From assembly GCA_021390615.1 (NCBI GenBank), contig JAJEJU010000019.1, positions 1 to 55,107 on the forward strand: a stretch of DNA of 55,107 nucleotides. The letters run 5' to 3'. A model generated the notes under the pieces. That model had not been told where the DNA came from. It saw only the letters and a program-made list of their open reading frames with translations, and did not search any database. Of this stretch, positions 14,436 through 22,567 are shown piece after piece. Both the position numbers and the translations under genes were made by a program. The DNA comes from Rhodanobacteraceae bacterium ZG21-1 (GTDB lineage: Bacteria > Pseudomonadota > Gammaproteobacteria > Xanthomonadales > Rhodanobacteraceae). How positions within the stretch are numbered: position 1 is the first letter of the stretch; each line of letters starts with the position of its first letter.

Positions 14436-14489
14436 GCAGGACGGCCGGCGCTCCCGGCGAAACTATCCACAGCTTGTACAAGGGCCGAT

Positions 14490-14519
14490 TTGACACGTCG
14501 CCTGCCGCACCCGCATAAT
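14490..14519 (+). promoter_or_regulatory. Sigma-70 promoter of rpmH-rnpA
   Basis: TTGACA at 14490-14495 and CATAAT at 14514-14519 with an 18-bp spacer, 37 bp before the rpmH start codon. This is the best vegetative promoter I can see in the window, fitting for a ribosomal protein gene. Confidence 0.8.
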
Positions 14520-14556
14520 TTCAGACCTTTTTTCTATCCAGATTCCCGAGGAAGCC

Positions 14557-14691
14557 ATGAAGCGGACCTTCCAGCCCAGCAAGCTCAAGCGTGCTCGCAC
14601 CCACGGCTTTCGTGCCCGTATGGCTACGGCCGACGGCCGCAAGATATTGAACGCCCGTCGCGCCAAGGGCCGTAAGCGCCTGATCCCGTAA
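14557..14691 (+). CDS. rpmH: 50S ribosomal protein L34
   Basis: A 44-residue basic ribosomal protein: it starts [18 protein letters not shown], continues [20 protein letters not shown] and ends RKRLIP, the invariant L34 pattern. GAGGAAG lies six bases upstream. Its strong promoter is just upstream and rnpA follows after 13 bp, the usual pairing of L34 with RNase P protein. Confidence 0.98.
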   Translation: MKRTFQPSKLKRARTHGFRARMATADGRKILNARRAKGRKRLIP

Positions 14692-14704
14692 GCGGCGCGC
14701 TGTC

Positions 14705-15100
14705 ATGCGTGCCGCCGGCCTGCCGCGCGAGGCGCGGCTGCGTCGCGCCGGTGATTTCGCCGCCCTGCGAAACGTCAGCGGCCGCCTTGGCGGCCGCTGT
14801 TTTCTTGTGCGCTATCGGCGCAACGGGCTGGATCATGCGCGGCTCGGCCTGGCCATTTCCAAGCGTGTTTCGAAGTTGGCGGTCGAGCGCAACCGCATCA
14901 AGCGGCTGCTGCGCGAATCGTTTCGGCGCGCCCGCCTGCGCCTGCCGCCCGTCGATCTGATGGTGATGGCGCGCGAGTTGGCCGTCGACACCGCCGGCAC
15001 CGAGCTGCTCGCCGACATCGACGCGCTGTGGGACAAGCTGATCAGCCGCGAGGCCAGCGCGTTGAAGCCGGACGACGCCAACGGCACAATCGTGCGTTGA
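14705..15100 (+). CDS. rnpA: Ribonuclease P protein component
   Basis: Protein subunit of RNase P, which removes 5' leaders of pre-tRNAs. The 131-residue protein has the RNase P signature RNRIKRLLRESFR near residues 61-73, preceded by LGLAISKRVSKLAVE. It is basic in the central part and follows rpmH. The membrane-insertion helper gene yidD, found after rnpA in many bacteria, is absent: only 60 bp separate rnpA from yidC. Confidence 0.96.
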   Translation: MRAAGLPREARLRRAGDFAALRNVSGRLGGRCFLVRYRRNGLDHARLGLAISKRVSKLAVERNRIKRLLRESFRRARLRLPPVDLMVMARELAVDTAGTELLADIDALWDKLISREASALKPDDANGTIVR

Positions 15101-15160
15101 CTTTCTCTCTTCTCGTACGCCGGGCCTCGACGGCGCGGCGTCTATCGGATTCCCTCCGCG

Positions 15161-16837
15161 ATGAACCAGACGCGCACCTTCCTCTTCTTCGCCATGCTCG
15201 CCGTGGCCTACCTGCTATGGACGGCATGGGAGAAGGACTACGCTCCTCCGCCCGCCACCGTGGCCGGCGCCACCAGCGATGGCAGCGTGCCTACCGGCGC
15301 GCCAGGCGCCTCCACCGCGGCGATCCCCTCTTCCGGCGGCAGCGAGGGACCGGCCCAGCTGATCACCGTCGGCAATGACCTGCTCCGCCTCACCATCGAC
15401 ACCCGCGGCGGCAGCGTGGTGCGCTCGGAGCTGCTGCGCTATCCGGACCGCCCCAGCACCAAGCAGGACCTGCATCCGCCGGCGACCCTGCTGCTGGACG
15501 ATGCGAAGAGCAGCTACTTTGCGGCGCAGGACGGCCTGGTCAGCAGCCACAGCCCGGCCCCGGACCATCGCGCTTTATTCCAGGCGGCGCAGACCAGCTA
15601 CCAGCTCGCCGACAACCAGAAGGAAGTGAAGGTCGATCTGACCTGGCAGGACCCGAGCGGCGTCAAGGTCACCAAGACCTATACCCTCACCCGTGGCAGC
15701 TACCTGGTGGGGCTGACTCAGAAGATCGACAACGGCAGCTCCGCCCCGTGGCAGGGCAACGCCTACGAGCAGCTGCAGCGCACCGCTTCGACGGTGCAGA
15801 AGACCTGGCTGCAGAACTTCACCGATCCGTCCTCGCACAGCTTCTTCGGTGCCGCCTGGTACAGCCCGGAAGACAAGTTCTCGGACCTGCCCTTCGCCGA
15901 GTTCCAGAAGCGCCCGCTTGAGCGCAGCATCACCGGAGGCTGGGCCTCGATGCTGCAGCACTATTTCTTCGTGGCCTGGATTCCGCCGGCGAGCGAAGCG
16001 AACACCTACACCACCAGCGTGGTGAATCCCGATACCGCGCAGCCGAACTACCTGATCCGCACCGTAGGACCCACCCTGACGGTGGCGCCGGGCCAGAGCG
16101 CGACCAGTCAGTCCAGCCTGTACATCGGGCCGAAGCTGCAGGGCCAGCTGGATGCGATCGCGCCGGGGCTGGAGCTGACCACCAACTACGGCTGGTTCAC
16201 GGTGGTGGCGCAGCCGCTGCATGGCGTGCTGTCCATGCTCGAGTCGCTGTGCGGCAACTGGGGCATGGCGATCATCCTGCTGGTGCTGGTGCTCAAGGCG
16301 GTGATGTGGAAGCTGAGCGCCTCGCAATTCCGCTCGGCTGCCAGGATGCGCAAGCTGCAGCCGCGAGTGACTGCGCTGCGCGAGCGCTACGGCGACGACA
16401 AACTCAAGATGCAGCAGGCGATGATGGAGCTGTACAAGAAAGAGAAGGTCAACCCGATGGCCGGCTGCGCGCCGATCCTGGTGACCATGCCGGTGTTCAT
16501 CGGCCTCTATCGCGTGCTGATGGAAAGCGTCGAACTGCGCCACGCGCCGTTCCTGTGGATCCACGACCTCTCGGCCGCCGACCCGCTCTACATCCTGCCG
16601 GTGATCTACGTGCTGGTGATGCTGGCCACGCAGTGGCTGAACCCGGCCGCTGCAGGCATGGATCCGGCGCAGGCCAGGATGATGAAGGTGATGCCGCTGC
16701 TGTTCGGCGCCATGTTCTTCTTCTTCCCGTCCGGCCTGGTGCTGTACTGGGTGATCAGCACGGGCACCGGCCTGCTGCAGCAATGGATGATCACGCGCAG
16801 CGTCGAAAAGGGCGAAGGCAAGCCCAAGGCTGCCTGA
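15161..16837 (+). CDS. yidC: Membrane protein insertase YidC
   Basis: Inserts and folds inner-membrane proteins alone or with SecYEG. The 558 residues have the gammaproteobacterial layout: N-terminal anchor (TFLFFAMLAVAYLLWTAW), a large periplasmic beta domain (about residues 60-340), and five C-terminal membrane helices including GNWGMAIILLVLVLKAVMW, the cytoplasmic QPRVTALRERYGDDK loop, PMAGCAPILVTMPVFIGLYRVL and the last helices ending LVLYWVISTGTGLLQQW. Order rpmH-rnpA-yidC-mnmE is conserved near oriC. Confidence 0.97.
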   Translation: MNQTRTFLFFAMLAVAYLLWTAWEKDYAPPPATVAGATSDGSVPTGAPGASTAAIPSSGGSEGPAQLITVGNDLLRLTIDTRGGSVVRSELLRYPDRPSTKQDLHPPATLLLDDAKSSYFAAQDGLVSSHSPAPDHRALFQAAQTSYQLADNQKEVKVDLTWQDPSGVKVTKTYTLTRGSYLVGLTQKIDNGSSAPWQGNAYEQLQRTASTVQKTWLQNFTDPSSHSFFGAAWYSPEDKFSDLPFAEFQKRPLERSITGGWASMLQHYFFVAWIPPASEANTYTTSVVNPDTAQPNYLIRTVGPTLTVAPGQSATSQSSLYIGPKLQGQLDAIAPGLELTTNYGWFTVVAQPLHGVLSMLESLCGNWGMAIILLVLVLKAVMWKLSASQFRSAARMRKLQPRVTALRERYGDDKLKMQQAMMELYKKEKVNPMAGCAPILVTMPVFIGLYRVLMESVELRHAPFLWIHDLSAADPLYILPVIYVLVMLATQWLNPAAAGMDPAQARMMKVMPLLFGAMFFFFPSGLVLYWVISTGTGLLQQWMITRSVEKGEGKPKAA

Positions 16838-16871
16838 GCGCGAAGCTCAGGCGCCTGTTCGCCGGCACGCC

Positions 16872-18212
16872 ATGATCCCTGCCGACACCATCGCGGCCAT
16901 CGCCAGTGCGCCGGGCGCGGCGGGGGTCGGGGTGGTGCGGGCTTCCGGTCCGCAGGTGCCGGCGCTTGCGCACCGGCTGCTTGGCCGCGATCCCCGGCCG
17001 CGGCACGCGCACTTTGCGGTGTTTCGCGACGAGGCCGGCGAGGTGCTCGATCACGGCCTGCTGCTGTACTTTTCGGCGCCGGCCTCCTACACCGGCGAAG
17101 CCGTACTCGAACTGCAAGGCCATGGCAGCCCGGTGTTGCTCGACGCCCTGCTGCGCCTGCTGTGCCGACTCGGCGCGCGGCTGGCGCGGCCGGGCGAGTT
17201 CACCGAGCGCGCCTTCCTCAACGGCAAGCTGGACCTGGCGCAGGCCGAGGCCGTCGCTGACCTGATCGCCTCGCGCTCCGAAGCTGGCGCGCGTGCAGCG
17301 TTGCACTCGCTGGAAGGCGTTTTCTCGCGCCGCATCGACGAGCTGCTTGCCGCGTTGATCGCCTTGCGCGTGCACGTCGAGGCGGCGATCGATTTCCCCG
17401 AGGAAGAAATCGACTTCCTCGCCGACCCGTTGTTGACCGAACAGCTTGACGATCTGCGCGCGCAGCTGATCGATCTGCTGCAGCAGGCGCGACGCGGCAT
17501 GCGGCTTAACGATGGTCTGCGCGTCGCCATCATCGGTCGCCCCAACGCGGGCAAGTCCAGCTTGCTCAATGCGCTAGCCGGCGACGAGCGCGCCATCGTC
17601 ACCGCCGTAGCCGGCACCACCCGCGACGTGCTGCGCGAGAGCCTGAGTCTGGATGGCGTCGCCTTGGAACTGGCGGACACCGCCGGCCTGCGCGTCACCG
17701 ATGACGAGATCGAGCGCGAAGGCGTGCGTCGCGCGCACGTCGAGGCGCAACGCGCGGATGTGGCCTTGCTGGTTACCGACGAAGCGCATGCGCAAGCTGA
17801 TCTGACGCTGCTCGCACCGCTAGCGCCGACGACGGCGCGGCTGGTGCTGGTCAACAAGATCGACCTGAGCGGCAGTCAGCCGCGCCGGGAGCGACGCGAC
17901 GGCGTGGACTGGCTGTGGGCGTCCGTGCGGACCGGCGCAGGCCTGGACCAGTTGCGCGAAGAACTCAAGCGGCTGGCTGGCGCGGGCGCCGGCGAAGGCG
18001 TGTTCAGCGCACGCCGTCGCCACGTAAGCGCACTGGAGCAGGTTGGTGGCTATCTGGAGCAGGCGGCTCAACATCTGGGACCTGCGCGCGCCGGAGAGCT
18101 TGCCGCGGAAGAGCTGCGCCAGGCGCAGCAGACGCTAGGCGAAATTACCGGCGCCTACAGCAGCGACGACTTGCTCGGCGCGATCTTCGGTTCGTTCTGC
18201 ATCGGCAAATAG
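16872..18212 (+). CDS. mnmE: tRNA modification GTPase MnmE
   Basis: With MnmG it installs the carboxymethylaminomethyl group on wobble uridine of tRNAs. The 446 residues have the N-terminal folate-binding domain (TIAAIASAPGAAGVGVVRASG), an alpha-helical domain, the inserted GTPase domain with G1 GRPNAGKSS (222-230), G2 GTTRD, G3 DTAGL and G4 NKID, and the C-terminal CIGK (443-446) whose cysteine is conserved. It ends the conserved plus-strand block; the following 330 bp appear non-coding. Confidence 0.97.
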   Translation: MIPADTIAAIASAPGAAGVGVVRASGPQVPALAHRLLGRDPRPRHAHFAVFRDEAGEVLDHGLLLYFSAPASYTGEAVLELQGHGSPVLLDALLRLLCRLGARLARPGEFTERAFLNGKLDLAQAEAVADLIASRSEAGARAALHSLEGVFSRRIDELLAALIALRVHVEAAIDFPEEEIDFLADPLLTEQLDDLRAQLIDLLQQARRGMRLNDGLRVAIIGRPNAGKSSLLNALAGDERAIVTAVAGTTRDVLRESLSLDGVALELADTAGLRVTDDEIEREGVRRAHVEAQRADVALLVTDEAHAQADLTLLAPLAPTTARLVLVNKIDLSGSQPRRERRDGVDWLWASVRTGAGLDQLREELKRLAGAGAGEGVFSARRRHVSALEQVGGYLEQAAQHLGPARAGELAAEELRQAQQTLGEITGAYSSDDLLGAIFGSFCIGK

Positions 18213-18542
18213 TCAGTTGCCGAAGAAGATCCGGGTTGTTCCTGCTACGAAGGGTTTGCCGTGCACGCCTTGTCCTCGAGCAAGCTGCCACACCGCTTCT
18301 GTTATGAGCCGATGGACCACGTGAGAAGGTCACGATCGACAGCTATCCGGGGATGGGGTCGGAAATCTTTCGGGAGCGCCATCGCGACACGCTGGATATG
18401 GGGCGTAACTGCCTCCGATCCAAAGCCGACCGCCGGGCTTGCCTGCGCGTCGCGAATGCCGGTCGATCTGTGGCGAATGCAATCAAGACAGCGATTGTCC
18501 TCTTGAGTGGATAGCGCGCAGACAGATCGTTCATTCGGGCTC
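18213..18542. other. Intergenic region after mnmE
   Basis: 330 bp without a supported gene. A short plus-strand frame (about 18308-18508) opens after an in-frame TGA and ends at a TAG; it has no ribosome binding site and I recognise nothing in it. It may be a remnant. Base composition is less GC-rich than in the flanking mnmE, suggesting the start of an accessory patch. Confidence 0.4.
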
Positions 18543-18914
18543 TTATTGCATGTCTGAAATCATCACCTTCTGGACGATCTTCCACGTTCCCTGAACCTTC
18601 AAGCACGACAACATGTCCGTGAAGACACGCGGCGGTACCCGCAGCTTCACCTTCAATACCGCGAGCTCCTTTTCAGCATCTATGGATAGGATTTGGTCAT
18701 CGCGTTCGAACCCTTGTTGTCTGGGAGCCGTCATGTTGCGTACGGCTACCAGCCATGTCGCAATCGGCGTCACGCTGACGTGGCCGTCGTCGCCGATCTT
18801 TGTCACGAAGCTCGATGGATGAAATAGGGACGCAAATTTCCCAGCGTCCATTTCATAGGCGGCGTCGAAATAGGCCTGCGCGATCGATCGCAAAGCGTGA
18901 ATATCCCGATCCAT
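18543..18914 (-). CDS. NTF2-like (SnoaL/lumazine-binding-like) small protein
   Basis: A 123-residue protein beginning MDRDIHALRSIAQAYFDAAYEMD, with the helix-then-sheet pattern of the NTF2-like fold (GKFASLFHPSS, ATWLVAVRNM, WKIVQKVMIS). The start is set by GGGAGGG seven bases before the ATG at 18914; the longer frame to 19097 reaches the LysR start and has no such site. Such proteins are small enzymes or ligand-binding domains with varied substrates, so no reaction can be named. It is divergent from a LysR-type regulator that probably controls it. Confidence 0.75.
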   Translation of the reverse strand: MDRDIHALRSIAQAYFDAAYEMDAGKFASLFHPSSFVTKIGDDGHVSVTPIATWLVAVRNMTAPRQQGFERDDQILSIDAEKELAVLKVKLRVPPRVFTDMLSCLKVQGTWKIVQKVMISDMQ

Positions 18915-19093
18915 AAGCTGCCCTCCCATGTTTGTTGCGCCGAGCCGACTCGTGCGGCTCGGCGAGATCCCGTGCCAAGCGTCAAGCGCCTGCATACGGG
19001 TCGATAGACTTGATGCTGCGTCACCGAGCAAGCGTAGGGCGGGATCACTTATGAAGCTATCCATATTGCGACGGATGGTGTCATGAGAGATAT

Positions 19094-19106
19094 TCATAAA
19101 TTATGA
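19094..19106. promoter_or_regulatory. Palindrome at the LysR start, possible autoregulatory operator
   Basis: TCATAA-A-TTATGA, a perfect 13-bp palindrome that includes the ATG of the LysR gene. An imperfect extra half (TCATGA) lies at 19081-19086. It is AT-rich with the T-N11-A outline preferred by LysR proteins. Confidence 0.5.
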
Positions 19107-19984
19107 GAAACGAACTGCAGGAACTCGCTACTTTCGCGATGGTCGCCCGAGAACGCAGCTTTACTCGAGCTGCGGCAAAGCTAGGGGTTTCCCAATCTGC
19201 ACTGAGCCATACGATACGCGGGCTCGAAGAGCGGCTTGAGTTACATCTTCTCGCTCGAACCACGAAGAGCGTCGCGCCAACAGCCGCAGGGGCTGCGCTC
19301 TTGAACGATTTGTCTCCAGCGCTGGAGCAAATAGCCCTGGCCCTGGATCGAGCGCGTAGCGCGCGGAGCCGCCCTGGCGGCCGCCTTCGCATTGTGATGT
19401 CGCGCTCGGCTGCCGTCATGGTGCTGCTGCCAAAGCTCATGGCGTTCGCTGAAGCCTATCCTGATATCGTACTCGACGTGGTCACCGTGACGGGTCCGGT
19501 AGATCTCGTTGCAGGCGAGTTTGATGCCGGTATCCAGCTCGGCGAGTACATTCAAAAGGACATGATCGCTGTGCGCGTCACGCCGGAGCTGCGATTGGCC
19601 GTAGTGGGATCGCCACGCTACTTCTCGTCGCGCAGCATTCCCAAAAATCCGAAGGATCTCGGCGACCATCGCTGTATCACACTACGCCTTCCGAGCGGCC
19701 CTTATCGATGGGAGTTCGAACGTGGACGAAAGTCAGTCACCATCAGCGTGAACGGCCCGCTCATCATCGACGACACTCACTTAGTGATTCAGGCGGCGCT
19801 CGCAGGAGCAGGCCTCGGTTTCGTCTACGAAGAGCAGGTCGCAGAGGACATCGCTAAGCGGCGGCTTGTCCGTGTCCTGGAAGATTGGACGCCACCGATT
19901 CCCGGTTTCTTTATGTACTACCCCCATCGTCAGCACCAGCCCTCTGCACTGTCTGCTCTAGTAGCCGCCCTGCGACTTGCGTGA
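19103..19984 (+). CDS. LysR-family transcriptional regulator
   Basis: A 293-residue regulator with an N-terminal winged helix-turn-helix (FAMVARERSFTRAAAKLGVSQSALSHTIRGLEERL, about residues 11-45) and a C-terminal substrate-binding domain (GGRLRIVMSRSAAVMVLLPKL onwards). The TRAAAKLGVSQSALSHTI stretch is the usual recognition helix area. It is divergent from the NTF2-like gene across about 190 bp. The effector is unknown. Codon use is less GC-biased than in neighbouring core genes, consistent with acquisition. Confidence 0.92.
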   Translation: MRNELQELATFAMVARERSFTRAAAKLGVSQSALSHTIRGLEERLELHLLARTTKSVAPTAAGAALLNDLSPALEQIALALDRARSARSRPGGRLRIVMSRSAAVMVLLPKLMAFAEAYPDIVLDVVTVTGPVDLVAGEFDAGIQLGEYIQKDMIAVRVTPELRLAVVGSPRYFSSRSIPKNPKDLGDHRCITLRLPSGPYRWEFERGRKSVTISVNGPLIIDDTHLVIQAALAGAGLGFVYEEQVAEDIAKRRLVRVLEDWTPPIPGFFMYYPHRQHQPSALSALVAALRLA

Positions 19985-20288
19985 GCAGGCGATTGCATCA
20001 ATGGGATGTCGGGGGCAAAGGCATCTTCCATCCAGTGCCGTTCCATATGTGGTGCGAGGTATCTGGCTTGCGCTGGGCGGCGTGCGATATTCGAGCTTAG
20101 CCTGGAAGGTTGTCGGCGATTCAATGTCCGGCGTGTCGAAGGTGATCGCTTCCGATTCCAGCGCAGCTCATGGCGAAACTACCTCGGCAAAAGGGCCAAT
20201 GGCCTCGATAAATCGGCATCCAAAAATCAACTGGGGCATGCACTTCATCTGCTAGAGCACGCCTAATTCATACCATTGGCTCGCTGCC
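19985..20288. other. Intergenic region after the LysR gene
   Basis: 304 bp in which I see no supported gene. Two overlapping plus-strand frames of about 90 codons exist but show no motif, no clear ribosome binding site and no coding-like bias. It may hold decayed sequence. Confidence 0.4.
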
Positions 20289-22064
20289 TCAGGCCACGGC
20301 AAGACCTTCGTCCTCGATGTCGGCGACGACGCGATTGCGGCCGCCGCGTTTGGCGCGATAGAGCGCCGCATCCGCTTCCTTGCACAGTCGCTGCAGCGCA
20401 TAGCCGAAGACATGGGTGGGGGCCAGCCCGACACTGACCGAAAACCGGATGACCTGACCGTCGTCGTCGACGCTGGCGGCCTGGATGGCTGCACGGATGC
20501 GGTCGGCGATGAGCAAGCCCTGGCTGCGCGCGCATTCGAGCAGCAGGATGCCGAATTCTTCGCCGCCCAGGCGTCCGAACAGATCGGTTGAACGCAATTG
20601 CTGTTGGCAGGTGGCGACGGCGCGTTTCAGCACCACGTCGCCCACGGCGTGTCCGTAGGTATCGTTGATGCGCTTGAAATGATCGAGATCGAGGAAGATC
20701 AGGCAGGCGTGTCCGCGCCTTTTCTCCAGCGATCGCAGGCAGCGATCGGCCTCGCCGACGAAATGCTGGTGATTGAAGATGCCGGTGAGCCCGTCGAGGG
20801 AGGACAGCCGCTTGAAACGAAGTTGCGAGCGCTTGAGCCGCAGCAGCCACAGCACGATCGAGGCCAGCCCCAAGATCAGCAGCACGATGTACAGCCGACT
20901 GGCCTCGACGGCTTTGAGGTCCAAGGCCTGTTGCAGGCGCAGGATGTTGTTCTGCTTGCTCAGCCGCTCCGTCTCGAGCTTCTGCACCAGCATGTGCTGC
21001 TGGGATGCTTCGTAGGCCAGCGCGCTGGCGGTGATGTCGTTGAGGTAGCCCTTGTCCTGTGCGACGAAGCGTTCGTAATAGGAGAGCGCGGCGGTGTTGT
21101 TGCCGCGCCGCTTCTCGACCTGGTAGAGCACCTCGTAGGCTTCCTTCAGCCATTCGCTGATATCGTCCGGGCTGCCCATGGTCACGGCGGCGAGGGCGGC
21201 CTTGCGGGCATTGTTGTCGTCGCCGAGCCTGGCATAGGCCTGCGCACGCTGCACCTCGGCGGAAAGCGCATGCGGGTAGTAATGAGTAAGCCGGATGCTG
21301 GGACCGATGCGATCGAGCAGGGCCATGGCCTTGCTTGGCATGTTCTCGTCCAGATACAGACTGCTCTGCACCAGCCACATGGCGTTGGCGAACACCGGTT
21401 GCTTGACCGCCACGCAGGTGTCGATGGCCTGCTGCAGTTGCGGGCTGGCGGGCGCGAGGCGCTTGGCGTTGTAGAGCGCCGCCACCTGCAGCGAAAGCGG
21501 ACGGCACAGGGTTTCGCCAGCCGGAATGACGTCTTCCATCATCTTGGCGTACTGGATGGCCAGATCGGTCTGCCCGGCCAGATTCAGCATTTGCGATAGA
21601 TTGGTCAGCAGCAGAAACCGCGCTTCCGGATCGCTGACATGCGGCAGGTCCGCGGTGAGGCGATTGGCCAGCGCGTAGGCTTCTTCATAGCGCCGATTGG
21701 CGCCGAGGTTGCTCAGCAGCAGGGCCGACGCCTTCGAGGCCAGGATCTTGTCGTCGGAATGATCGATGACATTGCGCAGCTGGGCTTCGGACTTGCTGTA
21801 GTCGCCCTCGAACATGGTTTCCCATGCGTCCAGATAGCGCAGGCGCCATTGCTCGCTTGAGGTCAGTTCGCCGGCATCGCGATGAATATGCTCCAGCATC
21901 TGCACGAACTGCGGATGATCCGTGGTGCGCAGGTGCTCGGCCTGGTCGAGGAATTTCGAGGCATCCGAGATCGTGACCGCGGCATGCCCGGGCTGCCAAA
22001 ACACGCAGCAAGCCAAGCCCGCCCAGGCGAGCCATGGCTGCATATGCTTCCACAACCAGGACAT
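20289..22064 (-). CDS. Membrane diguanylate cyclase with TPR-like sensor region
   Basis: Predicted to make cyclic di-GMP. The 591 residues comprise an N-terminal signal or anchor segment (WLAWAGLACCVFWQ), a long periplasmic helical region with TPR-like repeats (about 30-395), a membrane helix (LYIVLLILGLASIVLWLLRL), and a GGDEF domain. The active site is GGEEF at 500-504, a functional variant, with an RxxD inhibitory site (R491-D494) five residues before it and DLDHFKRINDTYGH upstream. The start MSWLWKH was chosen over a longer frame that overlaps the preceding small gene. That gene ends 28 bp upstream in the same direction, so the two may be co-transcribed. Confidence 0.92.
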   Translation of the reverse strand: MSWLWKHMQPWLAWAGLACCVFWQPGHAAVTISDASKFLDQAEHLRTTDHPQFVQMLEHIHRDAGELTSSEQWRLRYLDAWETMFEGDYSKSEAQLRNVIDHSDDKILASKASALLLSNLGANRRYEEAYALANRLTADLPHVSDPEARFLLLTNLSQMLNLAGQTDLAIQYAKMMEDVIPAGETLCRPLSLQVAALYNAKRLAPASPQLQQAIDTCVAVKQPVFANAMWLVQSSLYLDENMPSKAMALLDRIGPSIRLTHYYPHALSAEVQRAQAYARLGDDNNARKAALAAVTMGSPDDISEWLKEAYEVLYQVEKRRGNNTAALSYYERFVAQDKGYLNDITASALAYEASQQHMLVQKLETERLSKQNNILRLQQALDLKAVEASRLYIVLLILGLASIVLWLLRLKRSQLRFKRLSSLDGLTGIFNHQHFVGEADRCLRSLEKRRGHACLIFLDLDHFKRINDTYGHAVGDVVLKRAVATCQQQLRSTDLFGRLGGEEFGILLLECARSQGLLIADRIRAAIQAASVDDDGQVIRFSVSVGLAPTHVFGYALQRLCKEADAALYRAKRGGRNRVVADIEDEGLAVA

Positions 22065-22092
22065 GTCGGCCTTGCCAGCCGAAGCTCGGTGG

Positions 22093-22368
22093 TCAGTCTG
22101 AGCGGCGTGCCGAAGCGGACGACTGTTCCTCTTGCTCCTCCTGCTCCTCGTCGTCCTCGTGGCCGGGAGCCTGGGTGATTTGAGGCGCCTGATTGGGCTT
22201 GGCTCCCAGTTCGACCGAGAGAGGCGCACGGTCGCCGGAGGTCGCTGCCGCGGTCAGGGCCGGCGAAGCCTGCGCCTGTTCGAGCACGCGGCTCAGCTCG
22301 TCGGCCGAAGCGTGACGCAGCGAAGCGTCGCGGCCGATGGCCTCCAGCAAATCGATGGTGTCTTGCAT
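22093..22368 (-). CDS. Candidate split-borosin precursor protein
   Basis: A 91-residue protein in two parts. Residues 1-55 form a short helical domain (IDLLEAIGRDASLRH, then ALTAAATSGDRAPL) whose pattern matches, from memory, the borosin-binding domain of the Shewanella precursor SonA (GQDAQL, AVMTGD). Residues 56-91 are a Pro/Gln-rich segment (AKPNQAPQITQAPGH) and a very acidic tail (EDDEEQEEQEEQ). The ATG at 22368 has AGGGGA upstream; a start at 22386 lacks one. It lies about 200 bp downstream of the borosin-type methyltransferase in the same direction. I infer it is the methylation substrate, with the residues around 56-70 the probable core; which residues are modified is unknown. Confidence 0.75.
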   Translation of the reverse strand: MQDTIDLLEAIGRDASLRHASADELSRVLEQAQASPALTAAATSGDRAPLSVELGAKPNQAPQITQAPGHEDDEEQEEQEEQSSASARRSD

Positions 22369-22567
22369 GTAGTTCCCCTGTCCCATTGTTGGTCATGCAG
22401 TGGTCTGAAGGGCCTAGACCGCTGCTTTGCCAGGCAATCGCCGCCGCCATGTCATGGCGGGCGACCACTGCCCTCGTTGACCCCCTGGATCGCGCAGCCC
22501 GCTGCCGAGAATCATCCTTTCCTCGTAGCGCAACCACGTCAAAAGCGCCGCTTTGGCGACTTTCCCC

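Noticed and set aside
18308-18508. Short plus-strand frame after mnmE that looks partly protein-like
   Set aside because: No start with ribosome binding site, no recognisable motif; kept only as a note in the intergenic entry.
19977-20266. Two overlapping frames of about 90 codons after the LysR gene
   Set aside because: No motif, no ribosome binding site, no consistent third-position GC bias.
22545-22564. Weak hairpin with TTTT between the borosin methylase and its partner (minus strand)
   Set aside because: The stem is only four to five base pairs, too weak to call a terminator.
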